From contig OMZR01000022.1 in NCBI GenBank assembly GCA_900315575.1, positions 1-36,835 on the forward strand: a DNA stretch of 36,835 nucleotides. The letters are read 5' to 3'. The notes below the pieces were generated by a model. It was not told the DNA's origin and searched no databases. It saw nothing but the letters and a program-made list of their open reading frames with translations. This DNA comes from an uncultured Veillonellaceae bacterium. GTDB lineage: Bacteria > Bacillota > Negativicutes > Selenomonadales > Selenomonadaceae. The translations under genes and the position numbers were made by a program. Positions 17,051 to 24,642 of the stretch are shown here, one piece after another. Each line of letters begins with the position of its first letter. The first letter of the stretch is position 1.

Positions 17051-18220
17051 TCAGAACAATTTCTTGTAGATTTCGATGATCTGCTCCTTCGTCGGGATGC
17101 GCATCGTGTTCTGCGGGCTGCCGCTCTCGAGTGCATCAGAAGCCATCTTGTCGAGCTGGGAAAGGAAGTCTTCCTTCGTCTTGCCGCCCTTCTTGAGGAG
17201 CTCCTCGACCTTGGGGATGCCGACTTCCTTGCAGAAGCGCGTGACTTCCTGGACGAAAGCCTCGGCTGCTTCATGATCCGGTGTCGCGTCATCCGCCACC
17301 CCCATCGTGCGGGCGATCGTCGCGAAGCGGTCTGTGTTCTCCTCGATGGCGAACGCCATGCACGCGGGGAGGAGGACGGCATTCGAGACGCCGTGCGCGA
17401 TGTGGAAGAGGGCGCCGATCGGGCGGCTCATGCCGTGCACGATCGTAACGGACGCGTTGTTGAAGGCGATGCCGGCTTCGAGCGCTGCGACAGACATCGC
17501 GAGACGCGCTTCGACGTTCTTGCCATCCTTGTAGCAGATCGGCAGGTTCTTGTGGATCTTCCGGATGGCGGAAAGCGCGAACGTATCCGTGAGCGGCTGC
17601 GCCTTGCGGGACGTGTACGCCTCGATCGCATGGCAGAGGGCATCGATGCCCGTAGCTGCCGTGACGCCCTGGGGAGCCGTCATCGTGAACGTCGGATCGA
17701 CGACCGCGAGCTTCGGGATGATCGACGGGCCGCCGAGGAGCATCTTGACGTTGTTCTCCGTGTCAGAGATGATCGTGTTCTTCGTGACTTCCGAGCCCGT
17801 GCCGGCCGTCGTCGGGATGGCAACGAGATACGGGACTTTCATGTCGATCGTCTTGTGCATGAAGCTGCTGATCTTCGTGCCTTCTGGCTGCGTCGACAGG
17901 AAGGCGATGGCCTTCGCCGTGTCCATCGGGCTGCCGCCGCCAAGCGCGACAACGAAGTCGCAGCCATTTTTGCGATAGACCGCAAGACCCGCATCGACGA
18001 TCTTGTCCGTCGGCTCGGAGTTCGCCCCGTCGAAAAGAACATACGGGATGTCCGCTTTCTTCAGCGCGTCCTCGACCTTCGCGGCATTGCCGAATTTCAC
18101 CATGAACGCATCCGTGACGATGAGCGCTTTCGTGCCCTTCCCCTGGATGTGCTGGCCGAGCTCCTCGATGACGCCCGTCCCTGACAGGATTTTTTCTGGA
18201 ACCATGAACGAATAACCCAT
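17051..18220 (-). CDS. Iron-containing alcohol dehydrogenase, candidate malonate semialdehyde reductase
   Basis: A 389-residue group III (Fe) alcohol dehydrogenase. The nucleotide site ALGGGSPMDTAKAIA (about 93-107), the IPTTAGTGSEVT block and metal-binding residues in GIDALCHAIEAY and HGMSRPIGALFHIAHG are intact, so it should reduce an aldehyde or oxidise an alcohol with NAD(P)H. It is the first gene of the iolJ-C-B-D unit, and no iolA (malonate semialdehyde dehydrogenase) is present in the window. I infer that it reduces malonate semialdehyde from IolJ to 3-hydroxypropionate, giving a redox sink during inositol fermentation. Other aldehydes, including 1,3-propanediol-type substrates, remain possible. 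AAAGGAGA lies upstream of the ATG. Confidence 0.85.
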   Translation of the reverse strand: MGYSFMVPEKILSGTGVIEELGQHIQGKGTKALIVTDAFMVKFGNAAKVEDALKKADIPYVLFDGANSEPTDKIVDAGLAVYRKNGCDFVVALGGGSPMDTAKAIAFLSTQPEGTKISSFMHKTIDMKVPYLVAIPTTAGTGSEVTKNTIISDTENNVKMLLGGPSIIPKLAVVDPTFTMTAPQGVTAATGIDALCHAIEAYTSRKAQPLTDTFALSAIRKIHKNLPICYKDGKNVEARLAMSVAALEAGIAFNNASVTIVHGMSRPIGALFHIAHGVSNAVLLPACMAFAIEENTDRFATIARTMGVADDATPDHEAAEAFVQEVTRFCKEVGIPKVEELLKKGGKTKEDFLSQLDKMASDALESGSPQNTMRIPTKEQIIEIYKKLF

Positions 18221-18266
18221 GATACATTCTCCTTTTGATACCTGTGCGAGTTTATTTTGATTATGT

Positions 18267-18281
18267 TTTGCTCACTTGATG
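18267..18281 (-). promoter_or_regulatory. Putative IolR operator, copy 1
   Basis: On the minus strand CATCAAGTGAGCAAA. The same element (one base different) lies at 22348-22362 in front of iolG. Both copies sit just downstream of the -10 box, over the transcription start, a position expected for repression. The ATCAA core recalls the ATCAA/AYCAA core of the Bacillus IolR site. Confidence 0.6.
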
Positions 18282-18286
18282 GTTTT

Positions 18287-18315
18287 AATTTAATACATTT
18301 CGATTGCATTGTCAA
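18287..18315 (-). promoter_or_regulatory. Promoter of the adh-iolJCBD unit
   Basis: -35 TTGACA (18310-18315) and -10 TAAATT (18287-18292) with a 17-bp spacer on the minus strand. Just upstream, 18321-18340 carries the inverted repeat TTTGCA/TGCAAA, a possible additional regulator site in the divergent region. Confidence 0.7.
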
Positions 18316-18420
18316 TATCTATTTGCAAAAAAATGCAAAATGCACTCAAATAATCGCCGCACTTCTTGGTATTTTGTGAGATTATGTATTCAAAATATCA
18401 TCATTTCTTGCAAAAAAAGC

Positions 18421-18449
18421 TTGTATCTTTGTCCATTTCCTCTTATAAT
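18421..18449 (+). promoter_or_regulatory. Promoter of the iolR-type gene
   Basis: TTGTAT (18421-18426), 17-bp spacer, TATAAT (18444-18449) on the plus strand. It is about 105 bp away from the divergent iol promoter. Confidence 0.7.
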
Positions 18450-18522
18450 GCAGGTAGGGTCATAAAATTTCCAACGTCATCAGGAAGCAGCTGCCCTGCT
18501 TCCTGCCAAGCAGGTGGTTCTC

Positions 18523-19323
18523 ATGAAGATCAATCGCATCCAGCAAATCCGCAAGCTGCTCCTCGAGGAGCACACACTTTCCATCAAAGACCTCTGCCGC
18601 CGCTTCGATGTATCCAAAAACACGATCCGCCGCGACATCTGCGAGCTCGAGCAGCAAGGCCTCATCCACAAAGTCTACGGCGGCATCGTCCTGAACGAAG
18701 ATGCGCTCGATCCCTCCGCACCGGAACCATTCGACAGCCGCGCGACGAAGAATGAGAATGCCAAGAAGATTGTCGCCCGCCTGGCCGCTTCCGAAGTCCG
18801 GGAAGACGACGTCATCTACATCGACTCCGGCACGACAACGATGCATATGATCCCGTTCCTCACGGGAAAGGGGCGCATCACCATCATCACGTCGAGTCTC
18901 AATGTCATCAATATGGCGCTCGACTACCCGTCGCTCGACGTGCTCACGACGAGCGGCGCGCTCTACGTGCCGTCAAAAGCCTTCGTCGGCTCGAGCGTCA
19001 TCCGCTGCCTCCGGGATTTCAACATCTCGAAGATCTTTCTCGCATCCACGGGCATCTCCATCGAGCACGGCGCGACAAACGCCTCCCCGCTCGAATGCGA
19101 AATCAAGCGCTACCTCGCGGATCTTCCATCGAAAAAATACCTGCTCGTCGATCACTCAAAAATCGATGTCGCTTCACTCATGAGCTATGCGAGCCTCGCC
19201 TCGATGGACTGCCTCGTCCTTGACAAGCTGCCGCCCGAACGCTATCAGACCTACTGCACGACGAACAACGTGCGGCTGCTCACGCCGGAAACCAGCGTGA
19301 ACAGCCGCACGGAGGATCTATGA
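18523..19323 (+). CDS. iolR: DeoR-family regulator, probable IolR repressor
   Basis: A 266-residue DeoR-type repressor. Residues 1-55 form the winged helix-turn-helix (LSIKDLCRRFDVSKNTIRRDI, then LEQQGLIHKVYGG), and 75-235 form the sugar-phosphate-binding DeoR C-terminal domain (DVIYIDSGTTTMHMIPFL, ITSSLNVINMAL). Bacillus IolR belongs to the same family and responds to 2-deoxy-5-keto-gluconate 6-phosphate, the IolC product. The divergent position next to adh-iolJCBD and the shared element at both iol promoters support this role. ATG 18523 has AGGTGG 5 bases upstream; a GTG three codons earlier overlaps it. It converges with the downstream AraC gene with 21 bases between stops. Confidence 0.85.
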   Translation: MKINRIQQIRKLLLEEHTLSIKDLCRRFDVSKNTIRRDICELEQQGLIHKVYGGIVLNEDALDPSAPEPFDSRATKNENAKKIVARLAASEVREDDVIYIDSGTTTMHMIPFLTGKGRITIITSSLNVINMALDYPSLDVLTTSGALYVPSKAFVGSSVIRCLRDFNISKIFLASTGISIEHGATNASPLECEIKRYLADLPSKKYLLVDHSKIDVASLMSYASLASMDCLVLDKLPPERYQTYCTTNNVRLLTPETSVNSRTEDL

Positions 19324-19344
19324 AATTTTCTTCGGAGCCCGAGT

Positions 19345-20187
19345 TCAGGTTGTCCAGCGCCGCCGGTACTCGCACGGTGTCATGCCGAGGGCGTGGTGGA
19401 AGACATTCTGAAAATAATTCGAGTTGTTGTAGCCGACCTGCGCGGCGATGTCCGTCACGCTCATCTTCGTATTGATGAGGAGGTTCTGCGCCTCGCCGAT
19501 GCGCCGCAGGGCGACATACTGCATCGGCGACAGGCCGTTTTCCCTTCGGAACAAATGCGATGCATGCGACGCGCTCGTGTGGAGTGCCGCCGCAACATCT
19601 GCCAGATGCAGATTCTCCATATAATTCCGGTCAAGATACTGCCGGATTTCCCTGCCGAGCGCACTTTCCCGCGTCTCGGCTTTTTCTCGCTGCGCGGACA
19701 GGATCTCGCACGTCCGCACAAGGATGGCGCGCATCAGCGCCTCTGCCGCTTCCGTGCGGCCAGCATAACCTTCATGCACGGTCAGGCGAAAGAGCTCCAG
19801 CATCTCTTTGTAATCATCACGCAGTTGGAGCAGCGGCATCGCATCCTCCGGCAGGATGCAGTTTGGCGGCCTCCTGACAAGCTCTACCCCCGAGACGCCG
19901 AGGCAGTAACTCGCCATGCCTTCCGCGCAGCCGCCGATTTCCTCATGGACGATGCCGGCATCCAGCACGATGAGCGTCCCCTCGCCCGCCACATAACGCC
20001 TGCCTCCGACGCGGTAGATGCCGTACCCTCGATAGACGAGCAGGAGCTCTGCGATGTTGGAATGCGCATGGAGATTGCGCGTCATCGCGGATGCGGCGGA
20101 ATCGACATCGCAGACATACTCGAGACGCGGCAGCCGCCCGGAACGGAACAGCGACGGCGCACGATGATCCAGAAAACATTGCAGCAT
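19345..20187 (-). CDS. AraC-family regulator (second)
   Basis: A 280-residue AraC protein with an N-terminal cupin (HAHSNIAELLLVYRGYGIYRVGGRRY, about 40-70) and two helix-turn-helices at 180-280 (LHLADVAAALHTSASHASHLFRR; VTDIAAQVGYNNSNYFQNVFH). AAGGAG lies 7 bases before the ATG. It has its own promoter and lies between iolR and iolGE. Its targets are unknown: inositol genes are the obvious guess from position, but the probable IolR sites do not involve it. It is not a close duplicate of the first AraC protein at 8110-8964. Confidence 0.85.
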   Translation of the reverse strand: MLQCFLDHRAPSLFRSGRLPRLEYVCDVDSAASAMTRNLHAHSNIAELLLVYRGYGIYRVGGRRYVAGEGTLIVLDAGIVHEEIGGCAEGMASYCLGVSGVELVRRPPNCILPEDAMPLLQLRDDYKEMLELFRLTVHEGYAGRTEAAEALMRAILVRTCEILSAQREKAETRESALGREIRQYLDRNYMENLHLADVAAALHTSASHASHLFRRENGLSPMQYVALRRIGEAQNLLINTKMSVTDIAAQVGYNNSNYFQNVFHHALGMTPCEYRRRWTT

Positions 20188-20223
20188 AGCGGGCTCCTTT
20201 GAAATCAGAAGGGAACGGTTTCA

Positions 20224-20251
20224 TTATAAGGAACACGACGAAAAAAATCAA
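20224..20251 (-). promoter_or_regulatory. Promoter of the second araC-type gene
   Basis: -35 TTGATT (20246-20251), 16-bp spacer, -10 TATAAT (20224-20229) on the minus strand. A partial cre-like TGAAACCGTTCC follows immediately downstream. Confidence 0.6.
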
Positions 20252-20269
20252 CTGCACGACGCATGGCTG

Positions 20270-20304
20270 AAAAAGAGCCGCTCCGCCGATGGACGGAGCG
20301 GCTC
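20270..20304 (-). terminator. Rho-independent terminator of iolGE
   Basis: An 11-bp perfect GC-rich stem (GAGCCGCTCCG with CGGAGCGGCTC) and 8-base loop, followed on the minus strand by TTTTTC. It lies 35 bases past the iolE stop. Confidence 0.9.
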
Positions 20305-20338
20305 CTGCTGCAAGGAACGAAACGATACCGATGAAAGA

Positions 20339-21229
20339 TCAGATGTGCGCCTTCTCGCGGATGTACGCACGCGCCTTCTTCGCATACTCGAACGGATTGG
20401 CCTTCGCCGGATCCTGCTCGGCTTCGACGAGCATCCAGCCTTCATAGTCGCTCTTCATCACGATGTCGAAGATCGGGCCGAAGTCGATGTCGCCATCGCC
20501 CGGGACCGTGAACATGCCGGCGCGGACACCATCGAGGAAGCTCATGTTCTCTGCCTTGACCTTGTTGCGCATCTCCATGCGGATGTCCTTCAGATGGATA
20601 TGGCGGATGCGCGGGAGATACTTCTTGAGGATTGCAACTGGATCTTCGCCCGAGCAGACGAGATGGCCCGTGTCAAAGAGAAGGGAGACATACTCGGGGT
20701 TCGTCTGCTCCATGAGGCGGTCGATCTCGGCCGTCGTCTGGACGCACGTGCCCATGTGATGATGGTACGTCATCGTCAGACCGTAGTCTTCCTTCGCGAC
20801 TTTGCCGAGCTTGTCGAGGCCTTCCGTCAGCGTCTTCCACTGCTCTTCCGTGTTGACCGGCTTGCCAGCGAAGACCGGCACATCGAGCTTGCCCTGCACG
20901 CTCGTGCCCTGCTCTGCAACGTTGCAGAACTTCGCCCCCATCGCATGCAAGAATGCGCAATGCGCGCGGAAGTCTTTTTCGACCTGCTCGTACGGCTGCG
21001 TGAGGAGATAGGAGCTGAACCAGGCGCTTGCGATCTGGAGGCCGCGAAGGTCGAGTGCCTTTTTGAGGACGTTCGGATCTTTCGGATACTTGTTGCCAAT
21101 TTCGCAGCCCTCGTAGCCTGCGAGCGCCATTTCGCTGACGCACTGCTCGAACGTATTCTCCTTGCCGAGATCCGGCATGTCATCATTCGTCCATGCGATC
21201 GGAGCAATGCCGAGTTTGATATTTGCCAT
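20339..21229 (-). CDS. iolE: Inosose dehydratase (2-keto-myo-inositol dehydratase)
   Basis: A 296-residue xylose-isomerase-like TIM-barrel enzyme that removes water from 2-keto-myo-inositol to give trihydroxycyclohexanedione, the IolD substrate. The IolE-type start KLGIAPIAWTNDDMPDLG, the YEGCEIGNKYP segment, the metal-site blocks MTYHHHMGT and LLFDTGHLVCSG and the IRHIHLKDIR block are visible. It follows iolG by 48 bases with an SD (GAGGAGGAA) ahead of the ATG, forming a two-gene unit. Confidence 0.94.
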   Translation of the reverse strand: MANIKLGIAPIAWTNDDMPDLGKENTFEQCVSEMALAGYEGCEIGNKYPKDPNVLKKALDLRGLQIASAWFSSYLLTQPYEQVEKDFRAHCAFLHAMGAKFCNVAEQGTSVQGKLDVPVFAGKPVNTEEQWKTLTEGLDKLGKVAKEDYGLTMTYHHHMGTCVQTTAEIDRLMEQTNPEYVSLLFDTGHLVCSGEDPVAILKKYLPRIRHIHLKDIRMEMRNKVKAENMSFLDGVRAGMFTVPGDGDIDFGPIFDIVMKSDYEGWMLVEAEQDPAKANPFEYAKKARAYIREKAHI

Positions 21230-21277
21230 GGGATGTTCCTCCTCGTGATTTCTTCCTGTATCGGTACGTCCTGAAAA

Positions 21278-22303
21278 TCAGAGGCCGTACTCTGCGCGGA
21301 TTTCCGCGACCTTGACGGGACGATGCTCTTCGACGGACTTCTTCGCAGCGAGACCGATGAGGACCGGCTGCAGGCCGTCGTTCGCGTTGACCGGTGTATC
21401 CGTATCGTTGACGATGGCTTCGACAAATTCGTTGACTTCGTTTGCATACGCCATCATGTAGCGCTCAAGGAAGAAGAACATCGGCTTCTCGGCGATGACG
21501 CCGTCCTTGCAGCTGTAGACCGCATTGGAATCAGAATCATTCGAGATGGCAACGCAGCCCTTCGTGCCAAAGACTTCAGCGCGCTGATCGTAACCGTAGC
21601 AAGCTGCGCGGCAGTTGTCGATGACGGCCGTGGCACCGTTCGCGAGCTTCATCGTGATGACCGCCGTGTCAATGTCGCCAGCCTTGCCAATCTCAGGATC
21701 CACCGTGACAGAGCCCTCTGCATAGACTTCTTCGACTTCCGAGCCGGAGAGATAGCGAACCATGTCGAAATCATGAATCGTCATGTCGAGGAAGATGCCG
21801 CCCGAAACCTTCACGTAATCGATGGAAGGCGGCTCCGGATCACGAGACGTGATCTTGATGATCTGCTGCTTGCCAACCTTGCCGGCCTTCACAGCCTCGT
21901 GAATGGCGCGGAAGTTATGGTCGAAGCGGCGGTTGAACCCGACCTGGTATTTCTTGCCCGTCTCTTTGACAACTTCGAGGACTTCCTTGATCTTGTTGAC
22001 ATCATGGTCGATCGGCTTCTCGCAGAAGACGTGCTTGCCAGCTTTCAGAGCCTCGATGGACAACGGGGAGTGCTGATCCGTCGATGCGCAGATGAGGACG
22101 GCTGTGATTTCCGGATCATTCAAGATCTCATGGTAGTCTTTCGTCGTTTTCTCGACGCCGAGGGACTTCGCCCAGGCTTCCGTCTTTTCGTTCATGAACG
22201 GATCCGCGATCGTCTTGACCGTAGCGTTTTTGACGAACTTCGAGATGCTTTCTCCATGCACATGGCCGATACGGCCTGCTCCGATGATACCAACTTTGAT
22301 CAT
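21278..22303 (-). CDS. iolG: myo-Inositol 2-dehydrogenase
   Basis: A 341-residue GFO/IDH/MocA oxidoreductase. The NAD-binding GIIGAGRIGHVH is at 6-17, the catalytic-Lys block HVFCEKPIDHD is at about 90-100, and the substrate-site block GGIFLDMTIHDFDMVRYL with Asp/His is at about 165-185. It oxidises myo-inositol to 2-keto-myo-inositol, the first step of the pathway. Related enzymes act on scyllo-inositol, but the direct iolE neighbour supports the myo-inositol step. AGGTGG lies 9 bases before the start. It is the first gene of the iolGE unit, with a probable IolR operator at its transcription start. Confidence 0.92.
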   Translation of the reverse strand: MIKVGIIGAGRIGHVHGESISKFVKNATVKTIADPFMNEKTEAWAKSLGVEKTTKDYHEILNDPEITAVLICASTDQHSPLSIEALKAGKHVFCEKPIDHDVNKIKEVLEVVKETGKKYQVGFNRRFDHNFRAIHEAVKAGKVGKQQIIKITSRDPEPPSIDYVKVSGGIFLDMTIHDFDMVRYLSGSEVEEVYAEGSVTVDPEIGKAGDIDTAVITMKLANGATAVIDNCRAACYGYDQRAEVFGTKGCVAISNDSDSNAVYSCKDGVIAEKPMFFFLERYMMAYANEVNEFVEAIVNDTDTPVNANDGLQPVLIGLAAKKSVEEHRPVKVAEIRAEYGL

Positions 22304-22347
22304 TTCAAAGTTCCACCTTTCTCAACGACCCCATTCTTCAGGGTTTC

Positions 22348-22362
22348 TTTGTTCACTTGATG
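22348..22362 (-). promoter_or_regulatory. Putative IolR operator, copy 2
   Basis: On the minus strand CATCAAGTGAACAAA, differing at one base from copy 1 at 18267-18281. It overlaps the expected iolG transcription start. Confidence 0.6.
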
Positions 22363-22367
22363 TATAT

Positions 22368-22373
22368 ATTATA
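22368..22373 (-). promoter_or_regulatory. -10 box of the iolGE promoter
   Basis: Minus-strand TATAAT. No good -35 is seen; instead GGAA-N4-TTCC (22384-22395), an interrupted palindrome, lies near the expected -35 position. The rest of 22396-22548 is AT-rich and I see no gene in it. Confidence 0.55.
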
Positions 22374-22543
22374 GAGCTATTTTGGAACACATTCCTATAA
22401 AATAGTGGCATCTTTGTTTTTCTGCATGTCCATGTTTTCGAAATTTTTCATTCTTTTTTCGCGTCGGACTATAAAATCTTGCACTCTGTATTCTCATTTC
22501 ATCAGAATCTGCGCGATTTGCAGTGGATTTTTTCGTACAGCAA

Positions 22544-22582
22544 GGCAAAACAGGCGCTGCACTGATTCATGCAACGCCTGTT
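22544..22582 (-). terminator. Probable minus-strand terminator after the AAA-ATPase gene
   Basis: AACAGGCG and a TGCA inner stem pair with TGCA and CGCCTGTT (one mismatch), followed on the minus strand by TTTTGCC. It is about 300 bases beyond the stop of the minus-strand ATPase gene. Confidence 0.5.
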
Positions 22583-22614
22583 CGAAGGAAAGACTTTGTG
22601 CTAAAATAAAGCAA

Positions 22615-22646
22615 GCGGCCAGTCATACTGCAATATGACTGGCCGC
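22615..22646. repeat. Perfect 13-bp hairpin before a small ORF
   Basis: GCGGCCAGTCATA, loop CTGCAA, TATGACTGGCCGC. There is no good T-run on the plus strand. It ends 11 bases upstream of the SD of the 32-residue ORF, so it may control its translation or protect an RNA. Confidence 0.65.
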
Positions 22647-22672
22647 CAAAACTGAATACAGGAGGTGGTACC

Positions 22673-22771
22673 ATGGATTTGGAGACGAAAAACTTCAAAC
22701 TACACGTTTCCAGCAAGTTTGTCATCGCGGTCGCGACCGCGCTCTGCATGCTTGCAGCCATCCGATGGTAG
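22673..22771 (+). CDS. Small hydrophobic peptide (32 residues), unknown
   Basis: ATG is preceded by AGGAGGTGGTACC, a near-ideal ribosome binding site. The peptide begins with a charged stretch (MDLETKNFKLHVSSK) and ends in one predicted membrane-spanning segment (FVIAVATALCMLAAIRW). A strong hairpin lies upstream and a terminator downstream, so it looks like a self-contained monocistronic gene. Length and shape recall small membrane peptides or type I toxins, but I do not recognise the sequence and see no clear antisense RNA promoter. Confidence 0.5.
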   Translation: MDLETKNFKLHVSSKFVIAVATALCMLAAIRW

Positions 22772-22793
22772 AACCGTCGATTGTACTCAACCG

Positions 22794-22821
22794 AAGGGCG
22801 CTGGTGACACAGCGCCCTTTT
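22794..22821 (+). terminator. Terminator after the small peptide ORF
   Basis: AAGGGCGCTG, loop GTGACA, CAGCGCCCTT followed by TT on the plus strand. It lies 22 bases after the small ORF. Confidence 0.75.
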
Positions 22822-22886
22822 GGTATCTCTGTATCTACGCTTATGATACCACGTGATCCTGAAAGAATCAAGATTTTCCAGCCGCT

Positions 22887-24545
22887 TCATCCTGCCTTCA
22901 CGACGACCTGCTTCTTGCAGAACGCGACGCCGTAGCGCCAGACGTCTCCGACGCCTGCGGTCTGGAACGCAGCAAGGTATGCTTTTTCTTCGATCTGCTG
23001 GCAGGCTGCTTCTGCAGCAGCGGCGAGCTCTTCTTCCTCTTTGACGGCCTTGAATTCCAGCAGGATGCCCGGCAGGTCTTCCTTCTTCGGAAAGAAGGCG
23101 AGGTCGAAGCGGCCGTAGCCGCTTTCCCTGTTCGACTGGATGCGGTAGCGCTTTTCGAGCCAGACCGTCAGGCCGAGCATGAGACCGTGGTAAAAGCTCT
23201 CAGGATGCGCAGCATCATGGCAGCTGACGAAGTTGCGCAGGACGGTCTGCAGGTCTCCTTCAAATTCTTCGGTGTCGCCTCCCTGCATCGCCTGCAGAAG
23301 GTCGTAGAGGATGTTCATGTCATCGTAGCTGAGATTCTTCATGATCTCGCGGCGAAAGACGGAGCGGAGCTCGCGGTTCGGCAGGGCGAGGTCATACCAT
23401 GTGGCATCGTCTTCCTTCGTGCGGCCGACGCATTTGAGGTAGCCCGTCGTCAGGAGCAGTGCATAGAGATTCGCCCGATGTTCTTCGATGTCCTGGTAGA
23501 TGAAGGAATCTTCCAGCTGCGCGCAGATCGTCTTCCCCTCCATGAGGCGCGCAAAATCGCGTGCACGATTCTGGTCGATGCACTCGAGCATGGTGCGCAG
23601 GATGCTGTTGCCAGAGGTATGAACCCAGTAGGCTTCCGCCTCGCAGTGCTCGCTGAAATAGTTGTTGACCGACCAGGGATTGTAGATTTCCGTGCCTTGG
23701 AAAGCGTAGCCATCATACCAGGACGCGAGCTCTTCGAGCTTGTCTTCATGCCCGAGGTCGTGCGCGAGCTTTGTGACTTCTGCCTTCGTGTAGCCGCAGG
23801 CATCGGCAAAGCCGCCACGCAGAACGGTCGAAACCTTGAGGTTGTTCAGCCCGCTGAAGATGCTTTCCTTTGCGATGCGCAGCACGCCCGTGAGGATGGC
23901 GAAGTCGAGCGCAGGATTCGATTTCAGCGCCGAGGCAAAAAAGCCACGATAGAAGTCGATCGCGTCTTCATAATATCCATGCGACCACGCCGACTGGAGC
24001 GGCGCATCGTACTCGTCAATCAGCAGCACGGCGTCCCGGCCGTAATGGTCGCGGAGCATCTCGCACAAGAGCGGCAGGGCGCGGCGCATGAGCCCGAGAT
24101 CGCCTTCCCGATTCCAGAGACGGTCAAAATCCTTCTTGTCCTTCGTCGAAACCTTGTCGCTCTCCAGAAGATAACGGAGCGGCCGGCAGACACTCTGCAA
24201 GCCGAACGCAATGAATTCCTGCATCGATTCCCACGTATTCGAATCCCAATCGCGGAGCGTCATGAACACGACGGGCCGCGTGCCCTGCTCGGCCATGGCG
24301 ACAGGATCGTCCATGACCTTGAGCCCCTCGAAGAGCTTCCGATGCTTCTCGGCATCCTCGATATCGAGGAACTGCTGCGTCATGGATAAGAGCAGCGTCT
24401 TGCCGAAGCGGCGCGGCCGCGTGATGAGCGTCACGTCCGCATGGCCGCGGAAAAAGTCACTGAGAAACGTCGTCTTGTCCACAAAATAATAATTCGCGCG
24501 GAGCTTTGCAAAGTACTCCGTGCCGATCGGCATGACGGTCTTCAT
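22887..24545 (-). CDS. AAA-ATPase-like / PD-(D/E)XK nuclease-like protein
   Basis: A 552-residue protein of the AAA-ATPase-like plus PDDEXK type (the former DUF1703 group), common in Firmicutes and Bacteroidetes. Residues 1-70 contain YFVDKTTF and the Walker-A-like RPRRFGKTLLLS; about 190-200 is the Walker B VLLIDEYDAPL. The C-terminus (about 485-510) shows the nuclease-like GYGRFDLAFF...GILLEFKAV. The family function is not settled; defence or mobile-element roles have been suggested. ATG 24545 is 9 bases after GGAGG; an in-frame ATG two codons earlier is closer than usual. It is a lone gene with its own promoter. Confidence 0.85.
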   Translation of the reverse strand: MKTVMPIGTEYFAKLRANYYFVDKTTFLSDFFRGHADVTLITRPRRFGKTLLLSMTQQFLDIEDAEKHRKLFEGLKVMDDPVAMAEQGTRPVVFMTLRDWDSNTWESMQEFIAFGLQSVCRPLRYLLESDKVSTKDKKDFDRLWNREGDLGLMRRALPLLCEMLRDHYGRDAVLLIDEYDAPLQSAWSHGYYEDAIDFYRGFFASALKSNPALDFAILTGVLRIAKESIFSGLNNLKVSTVLRGGFADACGYTKAEVTKLAHDLGHEDKLEELASWYDGYAFQGTEIYNPWSVNNYFSEHCEAEAYWVHTSGNSILRTMLECIDQNRARDFARLMEGKTICAQLEDSFIYQDIEEHRANLYALLLTTGYLKCVGRTKEDDATWYDLALPNRELRSVFRREIMKNLSYDDMNILYDLLQAMQGGDTEEFEGDLQTVLRNFVSCHDAAHPESFYHGLMLGLTVWLEKRYRIQSNRESGYGRFDLAFFPKKEDLPGILLEFKAVKEEEELAAAAEAACQQIEEKAYLAAFQTAGVGDVWRYGVAFCKKQVVVKAG

Positions 24546-24560
24546 CGCCATCCACCTCCA

Positions 24561-24608
24561 AAAAGAAAAACTCGTGCTGTCTATCTACCGATAGTATAGC
24601 ACGAGTTT
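24561..24608 (-). terminator. Terminator of the nag operon
   Basis: AAACTCGTGCT pairs perfectly with AGCACGAGTTT across a 19-base loop, followed on the minus strand by TTTTTCTTTTT. The loop/right arm also contains the ATPase gene promoter, so terminator and promoter overlap. Confidence 0.75.
24593..24598 (-). promoter_or_regulatory. Extended -10 promoter of the AAA-ATPase-like gene
   Basis: Minus-strand TGCTATACT is an extended -10 (TGN plus TATACT). No good -35 is present. It lies inside the nag terminator hairpin. Confidence 0.45.
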
Positions 24609-24642
24609 CCCTGTTTTGTCGCAGCGTGTTTTTCTTGTTGCT

